64,000 nt of DNA from Cafeteria roenbergensis (lineage: Eukaryota; Sar; Bigyra; Bicosoecida; Cafeteriaceae): NCBI GenBank assembly GCA_008330645.1, contig VLTN01000061.1, positions 152,097-216,096 of the forward strand, in the 5' to 3' direction. Position 1 is the first letter of the stretch; every line of letters starts with the position of its first letter. A program made the translations under genes and the position numbers. Positions 8,611-21,900 of the stretch are shown piece after piece. The notes beneath the pieces were generated by a model. It saw only the letters and a list, made by a program, of their open reading frames with translations, was not told the origin of the DNA and made no database searches.

Positions 8611-11288
8611 ATGCCCCGCCGCAGCCGGAGCAAGGCCAAGGCCGACGGCGCAGCCGGCACCAACCCAGTGAGGCTCGAGGCCAGCCTCCCCGCGCGAGCA
8701 AGCCTAGAGGTGTGCATCCCGCGTGGAACGAACGCCTGAGGGCGGATCAACGGCCTCCGCGGCGGGCTTGCTGCAGCGGAGCTTGCGTGGGCCGGAGTTC
8801 TTCGCCCGCTGGTCCTGGGGGCGGCGGTCTCCGTCCGCGCAGCGACCACGCTTGCTGCTTTCGATGCGCTGCGCCCCTTGTCGTCCCGTTGCAGTCCACG
8901 CCGCTGGGCGTGCTGCGGCAGCTGTTCCCGGATATGACGCGCAAGGACCTGATCACGCAGCTGGACGCCTGCGGCGGCGACCCTGAAGTCGCCGCGCACT
9001 TGCTGCTGAGCCAGGCGGGCACCGCAACTCGCTCCGGCGCTGCAGCAGCGCCGAGGTCATGGGGGCAGGTGCCAAGCAAGGCAGCGCCGCCAGTCGGCGG
9101 GCTCGCGCACACGCTTGCTGCTGCTGCGGCTGGCGGTGACGGCGGCAGTGGAAGTCGTGGTGGTGGTGGTGCTGTGTCTGGTTCTGAGACAGGAGTCGCC
9201 CCGCCGCCCGCACCAGCAGCCTCGGCGCCCCTAGGAGCCGCTCCGTCCGAGTCTTGGTCGACGTCTGCGGTTGCCGACAGGAGCGCGAGCGGCGCGTGGC
9301 CAGGCGGCCCGCCCTCTGACGGTGCGGCCGTGCTCGAGGTCGAGGTCGATTTTCTCGTGGGAATGCTTGGAGAGGGGGTCACGCGCGAGGCGGCACGGGC
9401 AGCCTTGCGGCTGGCTGGGGGCGACGTGGAGGCGGCTGCGGACGCGCTGCTCGACGAGGAAGAGGCGGAGGAGGTCGCCGACGACGACTCGGACGACGAG
9501 GCCCCGGGTCGCCTGGAGGCCGCAGCGCTCGAGCGCGCAGTGGCCGGAGCGGGGCCGTCGCCTGGCGGCGCTGCGGCGGCAGACGCGGGGGGCGCCGGCC
9601 TTCACAGCGGCAGCGCCGCCTTTCCCGACATGCTTGGAATGCAACGCGCGCAGCGGCTGGCGGAGCAGGGCGCACTTCGCGCCAGCGGCACGGTCAACCG
9701 CTTCGCCCTCACAGTCACCCCCGGAATGAGCGACGCGGACCTTCTCGCGGCCGCCGTGGCGAGCGGGGTGCTCTCCCCAGCCGACGCCGCGCTGCTCAGC
9801 TCAGCGGCCGCGCCCGAGGCGGCGACAGGCGCGGGGAGTGTTGGCTCGGCCGCGTCGTCGGCATCGTGCGGCAGCGCGGCCGAGCTCCACGCTCGCCTGG
9901 CAGCGGCCGTGGCCAGGGACCTGGTGGACTCGGCGTGGGAGGCGGCCGTCGGGGACGAGGCCCGTGCCCGCGCCCTCCTCCGTGAGTGGGCGCCGGCCGA
10001 TATGGCAACGGCGGAGCTCTTGGAGCGGGAGGCGATAGGCGGGCCGGCCGACGCTGGGGGCGCGTGGGGGCGGCGCGTGCCAAGCCACCGCTCCAAGGGC
10101 AGTGCCAGCACCGCCAGCAGTGCTGCCTCGGGCGGCGGCAGCGGGGCCAGGGGGGCGCGGCGGGCGCGGCAGGCCCGAGCGCAGGCGAAGCGCGCAGCCC
10201 TGGAGGAGTCTGACGCGATGGTGGCGGCAGCACTGGCAGCGGGCATGGCAAGGGGGGGCGGCACCGGCCCGCGCCGCTCGATGGCCAGCAACGTTTCCGC
10301 CGCCCAGCTCGAGGCTGAGGCGGCGGCCGCGCGGGCGCCGACGCTGGGGAGCCACGTGATCGGGGAGCGGGTCGGGGTGTCCGGCTCCACGCACCAGCGG
10401 GACGTGCTTGCCGCCGACGTGGCCGTGGAGGAGGGGCTGGAAGCCGCGGGCGGCGCCGGGGGCGGAGTCCTTGGCGCTGCTCTTGCAGCCGGCGCCGCTG
10501 CTGACCCGGCCGGCGCGGATGCCGCCGACGCGGAGGAGGGCTGGCAGACGTCGAGGCGGAGGCGGCTCGCGCCAGGCGGCGTGCTGGGGGGCGGGCGCGG
10601 GGGTGGCGCTCTGGGGGTGCCGGGAGCTCTGGCAGCAGGCGCCACTGGCCGCGGCACGCTGACGGCGGAGGAGGCTCGAGCCCACGCCCAGTTCGGGACG
10701 GCACAGCAGCAAGTGGTGGTCCTGCGCCGGGTGCGCAAGGCGCTGCTGCGCGAGGCCACGCGAAGCCACACCAAGGGCGACGGCGCCTCTGCTGCTATCC
10801 AGGCGGACCGCGCCGCGCGCATCCGGCAGCAGATCCGGAGCGCGCAGCGTGCCGCCGCGGACGCGACCATCAGGGCGCGGAACGCGAGCGCGTGGGCTCA
10901 GGCGGGTGGCGGTGCGAGGGCCGAGGCCTCGGTGGACGAGGAGCTCGCCAACGCGGTGCGGCGCGGGGAGGACGTGCGCGAGGCCACACGCCGCACGGGG
11001 GCCTCGCGGCTGGTGTTTGTGGGCAGCCGCGCCGTGGTGCCGCAGGGCGGGGTGGTGGACCTGCACGGACAGCTGTCCCACGAGGCGGTTCGGCTGCTGG
11101 CCGACGTGATTGTTCCGGCCGCCAGAGCGGACGGGGTGACGCGCTTTGAGGTGATCACCGGGCGGGGCGCTCACTCCAAGGGCGGGCGCGCGCGAATGCG
11201 GGGCGCTGTCGAGCGGTGGCTCAAGGCAGCCCCCGGGCTGTCGTATTCAGCCCCCAGCGCAGGCAGCTTCGCCGTGCGGCTTCGATAG
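8611..11288 (+). CDS. CUE/UBA and Smr domain protein (N4BP2/Cue2-like), two exons
   Basis: Proposed exons 8611-8667 and 8895-11288 (816 residues); the intron starts GTGAGG and ends TTGCAG and is phase 0. Splicing gives a basic N-terminus (MPRRSRSKAKADG) joined directly to a CUE domain at residues 20-62 (LRQLFPDMTRKDLI...LDACGGDP). A second UBA/CUE-like helix set lies at about 167-208. A DUF1771-like helical segment rich in Arg/Ala precedes the Smr domain at about 737-816, with the signature VDLHGQ and the loop ITGRGAHSKGG. Smr proteins with CUE domains bind ubiquitin and cleave mRNA on stalled or collided ribosomes (yeast Cue2, animal N4BP2). The role here is inferred from domain order. The alternative is an unspliced start at 8712, whose first 61 codons look non-coding. 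It converges on glycogen phosphorylase 255 bp away. Confidence 0.78.
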
Positions 11289-11543
11289 CGGCTTGCGCGC
11301 GAGGGTGCGCGTGAATTCGCCCTCGGGTCCGAGGCAGGAGCAGGAATCCAACCCTGCGTCCGCGTTCCGGCTGTGGGGCGACCTCAATGTGCAGCAGCAT
11401 GGTGTGTGGGGAGACGTCGAGCGCAAGAAGAACAAATGCGGTCGCGTTGCGAGCACACGACTGGACACGGCAGGCCGCCAGCGCAGGACCGGACGGAGGG
11501 GGTGGGCACCCCTGGAGCTCCGGCCGCGGCGCAGCTGGCCTCT

Positions 11544-14500
11544 CTAGAAGGAGGGCGCGCCAGCGCCCCCGGCCCCCATGCGCTCGGCGCGCTGGGCGGG
11601 GGTGAGAGTCTCGTCCACTGCGGGGTCAATCTCGATGCCCTGGCGGCCAGCCTTGGGGTCGGGGCGGCGCAGCGGCGTGATGCCCCACATGTCCTTGCAG
11701 TACTCGGCGATGGTGCGGTCGGACGAGAACTTGCCGCAGCCGGTGGAGGTGAGGATGGACATGCGGGTCCACTGGTGCCGGTCCGCGTACACGGTCTGCA
11801 CGCGCGCCTGGGCGATGCAGTACGACGGCCAGTCCTGGCGCAGCAGGTAGTAGTCGTTCTGCGGCTCCAGCACGTTGAGCACGTCGGCGAACTGGCCCGC
11901 TTCGCCGAACTCGCCGGCGCGGATGCGCGCCACGACGGCGTCGAAGGCAGCGAAGCCGTCAGCCATCTCGTCCGCGGAGAGCGCGTCGGCGCCCACGAGG
12001 TCGCCCTCCTCGCTGGGCTCCTTGGAGGCAGCCGCGGCCCCCGCTGGGCCCGAGGCCGCCGCGCCGGCGGCAGACCCGACTGCCGTCTTGGTGCGGAAGC
12101 GCAGGTCCTCCCGGAGCGCCGGGACCTCCGACGCGCGCGCCCCGAAGAGGAAGAGGTTGGACCAGCCGCACTCCTCGCCGATCTCCACGTTGGCGCCGTC
12201 GAGCGTGCCCATGATGAGCGCACCGTTCATGGCCTGCGAGGGCGAGGAAAGCGGGGCGAAGCGCAACGTCGCCCAGCAGCGCGGACCGAGCAGGAGTGCA
12301 GTGGCATGCAGAGGCATGCAGAGGCTGAGCGAGCCAGGAAATGCAGGCGGGGCGCAAAGAGCGCAAGCGTGCGGAAAGAGCCTGCGGAGTGCGTTAGGGC
12401 GCGCCAGGCGGCTGCTCCGCGGCCGAGGGCAGCAGGGGCTCACCTGCTTCATGTTGCCAGTGCCCGAGGCCTCCATGCCAGCGCAGGAGATCTGCTGGCT
12501 GAGGTCGGCGCCGGGGATGATCACCTCCGCGTTGGACACGTTGTAGTTGGGGAGGAAGACGACCTTGAGCGTGTCCTGAATGGCCGGGTCGTTGTTGACC
12601 ACATCACCGACGCAGTGGATGAGCTTGATGATGCGCTTGGCGAGGTGGTAGCCCGGGGCGGCCTTGCCTGCGAAGATGACCACGCGCGGGATCTCGTCCA
12701 GGATGGCGTCCTTGGGCATCGCCTTGAGCTCCGTGTAGCGGTGGATGCACCACAGACAGTTGAGGAGCTGGCGCTTGTACTCGTGAATGCTGCGGGGACA
12801 GGCGGGTGGGGCAGGCGGGTGGGGCAGGCGGGTGGGCGAGGCGGGGCCGTCCACGGGCGGAGGCTGGGGAACGGCCGAGCGCTCGGCAGGCGCTCAAGCC
12901 GCAGCGCCGGGGCGGCTCGGGGCAGCGAGGGCGCGAGCGCTCACCGCTTGATCTGAATGTCGAAGATGGCCTCCTCGTCCACGCGGATGCCGACCTCGTC
13001 GGCGATGTAGGCGGCGAGGCGGGCCTTGTTGTCCGCCTTGACGGAGCGCCACTCCTCGTGGAGGGTCTCGTCGTCGGCGAACTCGCGGAGGGCCTCGATG
13101 CGGCTGAGGTCCTTGAGCCAGGCGGTGCCGGCGCCCGCGGCAGGGACCATGGCGGCGGAGGCCTTTGAGGAGGAGCCGCGCTTGCTGGGCTTGGCGGCGC
13201 TGGAGCCGGCCTTGGCGAGCCAGCGGGTGATGAGGGTGGCGAGCTCCGGGTTGCACTGGTTGATCCAGCGGCGGGGGGTGACGCCGTTGGTCTTGTTCTG
13301 GAACTTGCCGGGGAAGAAGGCGTCGAAGTGGGGGAAGACGTTGGTGCGGAGCAGGTGCGTGTGGATGGCGGCGACGCCGTTGACGGCGTGGGAGCCGACG
13401 ATGGCGAGGTGGGCCATGCGGACCTGCTTGTGCATGCCCTCCTCCACGATGCTCATGCGGCTCAGCAGCTCCGTGTCGCCGGGGTGGCGGTGCTGCACCT
13501 CCTGGAGCCAGTGCCAGTTGATGAGGAAGATGATCTCCAGGTGGCGCGGCAGCAGCGATGCGAGCAGGTCGACCGGCCACTTCTCGAGCGCCTCGGGGAG
13601 CAGCGTGTGGTTGGTGTAGGAGAAGACGCGGCGGGTGATGGACCAGGCGTGGTCCCACGGCAGCGCGTGGTCGTCCACCAGGATGCGCATCAGGTCGGCA
13701 ACCGCGAGCGCCGGGTGCGTGTCGTTGAGCTGCACGGCGAGCTTGCGCGGCAGGTCGTCCCACTTGCGGCCCGGGACCTTGAGGAAGCGGCGGATCACGT
13801 CCTGCAGCGTGGCCGACACGAACAGGTACTGCTGCTTGAGGCGCAGCTCCTTGCCGGACGAGTGGTTGTCCGCCGGATAGAGCACGTGGCTGATGGTCTC
13901 GGCGCGCTGGCGGGCCTCCACGGCGCGCATGTAGTCGCCGGCGTTGAAGGAGCTCAGGTCGAACTCGGACGAGGGGGCCGCCTTCCAGAGCCGGAGGTTG
14001 ATGGTGTTGAAGGTGTCGAAGCCAGGCACCGGGTTGTCGTATGCGACGGCCATGACGACCTCGCCGCCGCGCCAGCGCTTGCGCTCGTGGCCAGTGGCCT
14101 CGTCGGTGTAGGTGATCACCTCGCCGTAGAAGCGCACGGGGTACACGATGTCCACGCGCTCGATCTCCCACGGGTTGCCAAACGTCAGCCAGTAGTCAGG
14201 AACCTCCACCTGGTCGCCGCCCTTGATGCTGCGGGAGGGGGCGCGAGGGCGGGCGTGCTGGGGAGCGGGTGGCGCGCCGGCAGCCATTGCGACAAGGGGA
14301 GCTGGGCGCGCCTCCGCGGCGTGCCACGGCGAGCGGCGCAGGCAAATCGGGCAAGGAGCAGCTGCGCGCGGGAGTGGAAGCCTCACCGCTGCTTGAAGAT
14401 CCCAAACGTGTAGCGCAGACCGTAGCCCCAAGCAGGCATGTTGAGGGCCGCGAGGGAGTCCAGGAAGCAGGCGGCGAGGCGCCCCAGCCCGCCGTTGCCG

Positions 14501-15033
14501 AGGGCCGCGTCAGGCTCCTCCTCGTAAAGCTTCTCCAGGTCGAACCCCATGTCCCCGAGGGCATCGCGGTAGTTGGCCTCAAGGTCAAGGTTGAGCAGCG
14601 CGTTCTGCATCGCGCGGCCCATGAGGTACTCGAGCGACATGTACGCCACGCGCTTCGGATCGTGGCGGTCGAAGTACGCGTTGGTATCGTTCCAAGCCTC
14701 GATCAGCCGGTCGCGGATCCTGCGCGGTCTCAACGTGCGACAGGGAAGCGAGGGTTTGGGGCAGGCGTGTTTTGGATCGCGCGGCCCGTGCCGCACGCGG
14801 CGCTCGGAGCAGGGTCCCAGCGCGACCACGTGGTCTCACGAGTGGGCGGTCGCGCGGTAGCACTTGGACGCGTCAAAGTCGAAGCGGGAAGCCGCAAGGG
14901 TCAGCTCGACGTGGTTCGCGATGGACCGCTGGATGCTGTGCCGATCCGAGCACAGGTAGGTGCCCATGAGCTCCCAGAGCTTGGTGTTCTTCGAGTCACC
15001 AACCTCCTCGCTCTCCATCTCGCCCAGGGCCAT
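11544..15033 (-). CDS. PYG: Glycogen/starch phosphorylase (GT35), five exons
   Basis: Exons in transcript order: 15033-14840, 14719-14387, 14228-12945, 12789-12444, 12233-11544 (948 residues). Introns of 120, 158, 155 and 210 nt all run GTGAG to GCAG, and every join restores family sequence: [48 protein letters not shown] and GTGNMK-Q-AMNGAL. It releases glucose-1-phosphate from alpha-1,4-glucan in the cytosol. The pyridoxal-phosphate lysine is Lys718 in [23 protein letters not shown] and [14 protein letters not shown] are also typical. Two Ala/Gly/Ser-rich inserts, one before the RIHEYKRQ exon and one in the last exon, are not in animal enzymes. The start at 15033 gives [10 protein letters not shown]; no plastid or signal peptide is evident. 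An additional 5' exon cannot be excluded. Confidence 0.94.
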
Positions 15034-15962
15034 GCGGAGCAGCGGGAACTCTGCGGCACGCGGCCTGCGGACGGGAGCACACCAAAGACGGCAAGGCGCG
15101 CGCGGTGCGTTGCCTTGGGGGGCGAGGGCTTCGCCGCAGAGGGAGGGCGCGGGGAATCGCGAGCGTGCGACAATCCCAAGTGCAAGGAGAGTCAGAACAC
15201 GGGGACCGCAGCTGCCACAGTTCTTCAACGGGGCGCCCGCGCCAACGGCCGGGACAAAACTCGCGCAATCTCACGTCAGGTCACGGCAGGGGCAAGAGCC
15301 AGGCCAGGGGAGCAGCGGTCGCCGGGGGAAACGACGCGCGGGGGAAACGACGCGGGGCCAGGGGAAGGGGGGACGCGCGCGCAGAAGCATCAGCCGAGGG
15401 TCACAAAATGGCAGCCGGGCTGACGACGATTCCGCGGCCCGCCGCGCGCCGCAGCGGCCGCCGCCCCGGCGTGGCCGCGGCAGCCGAATGTACGCCAAGG
15501 CGGCCGCAAGGCCCAGGCCAGGGCCGGGACCCTGGGCCTGGTGCCGCGCAATCTCGGGGCGCGTGGCGCGAACAATTGGGGCTGACCCTTGGTAATCGAC
15601 GAAAAGGACGCAGTGCGAGCGCCCAGCGCGGGCTTGATCTCGGCCGAGTCCGCGGCGGCTGCACTCCCAGAGCTAGCACCATGACGCAAGGCGGCCATGC
15701 CGGTCGCGCAGGCCCTTCTCCCGAGAGCCGGGGCAAGGTGTGACAGCCGCGTGCTGTGGAGCCGTCGGGACGGGGATCCGAGCGGCTCTGCTGGTCGCCG
15801 GCGGCGCTCGGGACGCCCCAGCGGATGGGGACCGCACCTCCAACGGCGACAAGTCCGCCAAAAGGCCGCGCCAGGCCGCCCACGCTCCCTGCCTCGGGGT
15901 GAGCTCGGGAAAGTCTCTTCCCTCGCTGCCACTGGAGCGGGTGCTGGGCGAGAGCGCACCTG
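15034..15962. other. Intergenic region, divergent 5' flanks of phosphorylase and RMDN-like gene
   Basis: This 929-bp GC-rich stretch lies between two divergent start codons. The frames open here have no recognisable product and look like chance frames of GC-rich DNA. A 17-bp direct repeat (core GGGGGAAACGACGCG) occurs near 15327-15358. I see no RNA gene, no clear core promoter motif and no coding exon, though an unrecognised short 5' exon of either neighbour could be hidden here. Confidence 0.5.
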
Positions 15963-18781
15963 ATGCACTCTGCCGCTCAGCACCTGCGCAGGGCGGAGAG
16001 GCTGCTGGGCGCGCCCCGCGAGAGCGAGACGACCCGCGCGGCAGTGCCGCGATCGCGGCGACAGGCCGTGGGCGAGTACCCCGTCTGGGCCTGTCGCCCT
16101 TGCTGTTGCCCCTGGCTGCCGGAAGCTGCGCTCGTGACGGTGAGGGCAAGGCGGCTGTCGCGCCGGCGAGGCCAGCGCCAGGCGCGCATTCGAGGCAAGG
16201 TGCGTGCGCTATCGACGGGGCACGCGCGCCTGGGGGGGGGGGGACGGCGGCCACGCTTTCCGTCGGCCACGTGTTTGCTGTTGCGCGCCGCCAACGCAGT
16301 CGGCCGCCGTGGCTGCCTTGCTGGCCATCCTGGCCGGAGCTGTGGCGCATCACTGCCACTGCTTCGAAGCCCGTAGCGTGGCGTGGGCGGGGTCGCTGGT
16401 GCCAGGCACGGCGACGCAAGTGGAGCCGCTGGAGGAGACGCTGGCGCTTTGGCTTGGCCAGGCAGTGTGTCCAGCGCCGGCCAACACCAGCTGGGAGCAA
16501 GCGGTCGTTGCGGAGTCGTGCGATGTATGGGGAAACACTCCCGTCGAGGCTGTGGCTGGCTGGTGCGCCTTAGCGGGGCTGGCAGCGCTGCTTGCCATGC
16601 TGCTGAGGCGGCGGGCGGCGGCAGCAAGGACCGCCGACGGCTCCCATGGCGCGGACGGCAACGATGCGGGGTGGGACCGGCAGCGCGGAAGAGCAGGCGC
16701 CAAGACGTCGGCCGGCGGCGGCGCCGCCGCGGACCGCTCGCTCCCGTCCCTGCTCAGCCCGCCGGCCGCAGCGCCGGCGCGGCAGGCGGTCGAGCCTGCG
16801 GAGGAGCGAGCCGGAGGAAGGCGGGCGGGCGCCGCCTCTCGCGCGCTGCAGGAGCTGCATCGGCAGCTGGCGTCGTCGCCGCTGCTGCACCGTCGAGGCC
16901 GGCTCGCGGCGGGGGCGGCAGGCACGCCAATGCATCCGTCGCCGGCGACCACGCCGTCGCGGCGAGACAGCGGGCCTGGGCGACGGCTGCTGGCGGGGGC
17001 CGACGTGCGCAGGCGCCTGGCCTTTACGCCGAGTGCGCGGCCCGCCCGGCGCATGCTTTCGCCGATGGACACGCCCCTCACGGCAGCGGTGACGCTCCGT
17101 CTGCGCGAGGGAGGCCGCGTTGCCGCCGCCGAGGACGCGGTCGGCGTGGAGCTCGCGGGGCTGGCAGAGGTGCGGCCCCGGCTGTCGCTGCCGCGGGGAC
17201 CCGACCAAACTGCCGGGCCATCGCTGGCGCGGGCTTGCCGGCGGATGGACGCGCTGTCCGCAGAGCGGTGCCACTCGGAGGCGCTGGCCGCCGGCGCCGC
17301 CGCCTGCCGAACGTGGGCCCCGTACGCGCGCCGGCACAGCGTGACGTTCTCCGCGCTGCTGGCCCGCACAGCGCGGTCGGCGTACGCGGTCGCAGCTGCG
17401 CCAGTGGCCCCGCCCCGGGCGCCGCCGGCGGGGACTGGGACGCTCTCCGCCGTCCTGGAGGGCCTGATCGGCGCCTCAGCGTCGCAGGGATTGCAGGTGC
17501 CGTCGCCGTCCGTCGCCTCTGCTGCCGACCTCGATGGCAGCGCGCGCCTCCCGTGGGCGGCGGCGGCGGCGGCCATGGCGACCGTGCTGAAGATTCCCCC
17601 GCACCCCAGCTCCCACCACGCCCAGGCGCTCGGGCGAGCAGGGGGCAAGCTTCCCGCGTGGGAGCCGGCGCCCTCTCCGGAGGCGCACTCCCAGACCCTG
17701 GCGCTGCTGTTCCGTGACTGCCGGCGCGTGGCAGCGGCAGAGCACGACGTGGCAGGCCGGCCTCGGGCGTGCGCGGCGCTGCTAGGAGACGGCCTCTGCG
17801 CCGCCGCCACGGCGCTTGCGCTCCACCCGCGCTGCAGCCTGGCGCACACGTGGCTGGCTTACTGTGCCAACGCTGCGATGCCCCTGGCCCTCCTAGCGCG
17901 GGTCGGGGACGCCGCGCGCCGCCGGGCCGCCGCTCTGGAGACCAAGCGGGCGCCTGAAGCGGACGGACCGTCGGCTGGCAGCGGCGGCGGCCCTGCCGCA
18001 GGTGCGTGCGAGGAGGGCGACTCGGTAAGGGCCGCCAGCGCCCGCGCCGGCCCCATCTCGCAAGCCATTGCAGCTGGGGCCTTTGCCCGGCGCGTGGCGG
18101 CGGCTGCGTGGGAGTCGGCAACTGGCCGCGTGGCAGCCGCCACAGAGGCAGTGCGGGGCGTCGACCTGGGGCTGGAGCGGGCAGGCACGTCCAGCCGCGC
18201 CGCGTCCGTAGCCCGCTTGCACGCAGCGTGCGCCGTGGACCTCGACCCGCTCGACGCCAGGGCGCTGCACTTGCTGGGGCGAGCCTACCTCGAGGCATCG
18301 CAGGCGCCCACCTCGTGGCGCGTCGCAGCGTGGGCGTCCAGTGCGCCGATTCCGAGGCCGTCGGTGCTGGATGCCCTGGGGGCGCTGCTGCGGGCCGAGC
18401 ATGCATGGGTGAGCCGAGGCTGTGTCGCTGGGGGCGTGTGCGCACGGAGCTGGGGGGGACAGCGCCGGCGCGCTCCGCCCTCGACGTGCCGCTTGCTTGG
18501 CTTGGCGTGCAGCGTTTCCTCGCCCACCTGCAGCTGTCGTCTGTCGCTGCAAGCGCCGAATCGGTCTCTTTCCCTCGCAGGCGTCGCTTCACAGCGGGGC
18601 TCCTTGGCCAGCCAACCTGCTCGCGCAAGCGCAGGCGCACCTCGCTGCAGGCGACAGGGCGGCAGCGACGAACTGCCTGGCCCTCTGCATCGACTTGGGC
18701 TCTGCGGCCCACGCTGACGCAGAGAGCGCCGAGGCAGCGGCGGAGGCGGCAGCGCTGCGCCGCGACGAAGGCCTCGTGTGA
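15963..18781 (+). CDS. RMDN: RMDN (FAM82)-family TPR protein with N-terminal membrane segments, three exons
   Basis: Proposed exons 15963-16139, 16300-18408 and 18581-18781 (828 residues); both introns are phase 0, GTGAG to GCAG. The C-terminus matches regulator of microtubule dynamics proteins. AHTWLAYCANA corresponds to the family's SHKWYAICL-type helix, DPLDARALHLLGRAYLE to the next repeat, VLDALGALLRAEHAW to the following one, and the last exon (NLLAQAQAHLAAGDRAAA) to the terminal TPR. Family members sit on mitochondria or ER and link to microtubules or membrane contact sites. The N-terminus has two hydrophobic segments (SAAVAALLAILAGAVA and WCALAGLAALLAMLL), followed by a long disordered basic linker. 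Exon 1 is the less certain part: it puts a charged leader before the first hydrophobic segment and removes a G-run (near 16232) as intron. The uninterrupted frame could instead start at 16204. Confidence 0.7.
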
Positions 18782-18984
18782 GCTCGATTGCGCTGCGCGG
18801 TCTCAGGCGACGGGAGCGCAACGCGAAGCAAGTCCAACGCCGATGCCCGTGCCCCTTCCGGAGGCGTCGTTTCGTTTCGTTTCGTAGCGTCTCTGGCGCT
18901 AGCGCGCGCGCGCTCGCTCGGCACGCAAACACACCCGCATGCTTCACAGCTGCGCTGCGCGTTGCAGCGTGAGGGCATACGCTC

Positions 18985-21900
18985 TCAGGACGAAATGCTC
19001 GTGAGCAGGCCCAGAGCATAGGCCAGTCGGTTCACATCCACAGCCCCCAGCGCGGTTTCGCGCGGCGCACCGTGCCCCCACCCCGCGGACGGCTTGGTGA
19101 GCACGTAGCCCATGACGCCCCCTGGGAACTGGTCGCAAAGCTTGTAGTCCGCCTTTTGCACGCGGGCGATCCCCTCGGGCGTCGCAACGGCGGCATGGTC
19201 CTGGTCGGCGCTGCTGTAGTAGCAGAAGAGGGGCACGCTGCCCTCCTCCTGGCTCTGGTAGACGAGACCGTTTGCGAAGGTGGCAGGCGAGTACCCCGCG
19301 GGAGGCGAGGAGGCGGTGGACGCGAAGTTGTCGTTGGCGTCGGCGTCCCAGTAGTCGTTGAGCTTGATGGTGCCTGAGGCTGAGGCTGACGGCTGGTAGC
19401 CTTCGATGCGAACCTGGGCGTACTGCAAGTTGCTCAGCAAGCACGCCTCCGTGCCGCACAGCAGAGAGTCCTTGCGGCTTGTGTCATGCATCTGCACGAG
19501 CGAGCCTGGCGGCGGAGGCGCCATCGCCTTGGTTTCGGCGATGGCGGCCTTGAGCAGCGTGCTTGCGTTGGAGATCTCCGCCGCCCAGCGAGCGGGGTCG
19601 TTGCCTGCCCAGTATGACAGCCCGTCCGCCAGAGCGGTGAGCTGGGAGAGGTACGCCGGGTCCGGCGTGTGGGCGCCCGGGGTCTGCCGAGTGAGGTCGA
19701 GCGCCGCCTTGGCGAGCTGGGCGTTGGCCATCACACCTCGGAGCCCCACCGTCTCGAGCTCTTGCGAGGCCGCAGCACCCTGCGCCGTGTAGGTGATGTC
19801 GATGGTGACGCCCGACGCAACGTCCGCGGCGGAGAGGGGCGGCAGCTCCACGAGCAGCGCAGCGTCAGAGCCGATCCACGACCACGACCCGAAGCCGCCC
19901 CAGCGAGAAAAGGGCAGCGTCCCAGTCGCCCCCGACTTGGTGGACCAGCTGATGGGCGCGGCTGGCGGCGGCTTGTTCATCAGCGCGAAGGACAAAAAGC
20001 GCGTCGCGGGGGCGCCTGAGAACGTGCCCTGCACTTCGAGCTCGATCTGGGTGTTGAGGCGGTCGGCCGTGGTGTTCTGCGTCACAAGGAGCGTGTTGTA
20101 GTCTCCCTTGAGGTATGCCGTGGTCTCGCCATCGTCTTCGTATGCGGTCCCCGAGCCCGAGAGCGCGCCCGAGTGGAGCACGAAGCCGAGCGCCGTGTAC
20201 ACGCGCTTTGCCGTGCCGATCATGTCGCCGCTGCGCAAGGGGCGGAATGGCATGATGCTGCCGGCCACGGCGAAGATGGGCGTCTGCGACATCGAGTAGG
20301 CCCGCGAGAAGAGCTTCGGGCCCTGGATGGTCTGCCCGGTCTCGGTCTCGACCCAGGTGCCTGGGGGCACCCACGTGGACTTGGACACAAGTTTGTCGTC
20401 GCCGGTTGGCTCAGTGATGGGGCTGACGAGGAGGATGGGTCCCAGCATGTAGTTTGTCATGGTGCCGGCGGAGTCGACTGCGTAGGCCTCCTGGCTCTCC
20501 GGCCAGTCGTAGTAGAGCGGCCGCATCAAGGGGACTTGCGAGTCGAACGCCTCTCGGGCGGCCGTGTAGAGGTAGGGAACCATCTCGGCCCGACGCTGCA
20601 GGGCCTTGCGGTTGGCCTCGAAGAAGTAGTTGGGCGCGTGCCAGGGCATGACGAGCGAGCACTTGAAGTCTCCGTTGTCAAAGTCGGGGAACGGGTCCTT
20701 GCAGCCACCAGCGCTCTGGCCACGCTCATGAGAGCGCATCACGGGCGACAGAGACCCCCAGGCGAGCCAGCGCGTGAACAGTTCGTGATCCAAGCCCGGG
20801 CCCTGCAAGCAGCGGGTGGGTGCAGAGCAAGGGACGGGGCGAGCCAGCTTGGACGCGCAAGGGCGGGGCAGCGCGCGCAGACGTGCGTGAAGGCCGGGGA
20901 AGCGGGGCGAGGGGCCGGGGGGGGGGGGGGGGGATGGGCTCACCATGATGTCGTGGGACCAGTAGCCGAAGCCACCCGCGTTGGAGGAGGTCATCGTGAA
21001 GTACGGCTGGTACGCAAGGTTCGGCCACACCACTCCGGCGACGTCGCCAGAAAAGCCGACAGGGTAGCGCTGATTGCCGTACCCGCCGAACCGGCCCAGC
21101 TGCATGCCGCGCTTGATGCTGGCCCCTGATCCAGCGGCTCGGCGCTTCGGGTCGGTGTTTCGCACCTTGTTGAGCTGGATCGTCGGGTTCGCCTTGCCTC
21201 CGGGCATCTTGCCTCCGTGCTCGCCCTGCGCCGCGCAGAATCAGTTCCACGGCTCGGGTCAGCGGTGCTGTTGCTTCCGCGCACGAAACGCCCCGCCTCC
21301 TCGGACACCCCCGTCCCCGCTCGTACACGCACAAGCGCATGCACACACACGGTCGCTGGGGGCCACGAGAGGTGCGGGCTGTCGCACCCCCCTCACGCTG
21401 CATCGCAAGTCCTCACCTGCTGCCAGTCGATCCACGCGTAGTCGGCATACTGCTGCTGAACGGGCTGCCAGACGACGTCCTCAAGTGCGTTCATCGCGGT
21501 GCGGTTCACAAAGTCCGCGGGAAGAGACTGGAGCCCCGAGCAGTCCACCCCGAGCGTGTTGCAAAGCGCCTGGAACTCGTTCTCCCAGCTGCCAACGCCG
21601 TCCGCGTCGTGCAGGTTCACCAGCGTCATGAGCCCTTCCGCGTTGCGCACCAAGTCGCCGAGGTCCGCCGGCACCGGGTACAGGTTCGTGTCGAACGAGT
21701 ATCCGGTCCAGTCATTCTTCTTGTGCCAGTTCATGTCAAGGACCTGCGCGGGGGGCGGGGAACAGACGCCGTGGGGGTGAAAAGTCGCGGCGGCGGCGGC
21801 CGCTCTCGAGACGCATCGCGCAAAACGCGTGCGGATCCGCGGCAGCAAACTGCAACCGTCGCGACGCGCAAAAACACAGTCCGAGGCCCGCGCAGACTGG

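Noticed and set aside
8352-8999. A 216-residue N-terminal extension of Mios
   Set aside because: Low-complexity, unlike the family, and overlaps the better supported first exon and intron of the divergent CUE/Smr gene.
16204-16299. A coding start at 16204 for the RMDN-like protein
   Set aside because: It translates a G-run and lies inside a well-formed intron; the exon at 15963-16139 gives a more sensible N-terminus. Kept as an alternative only.
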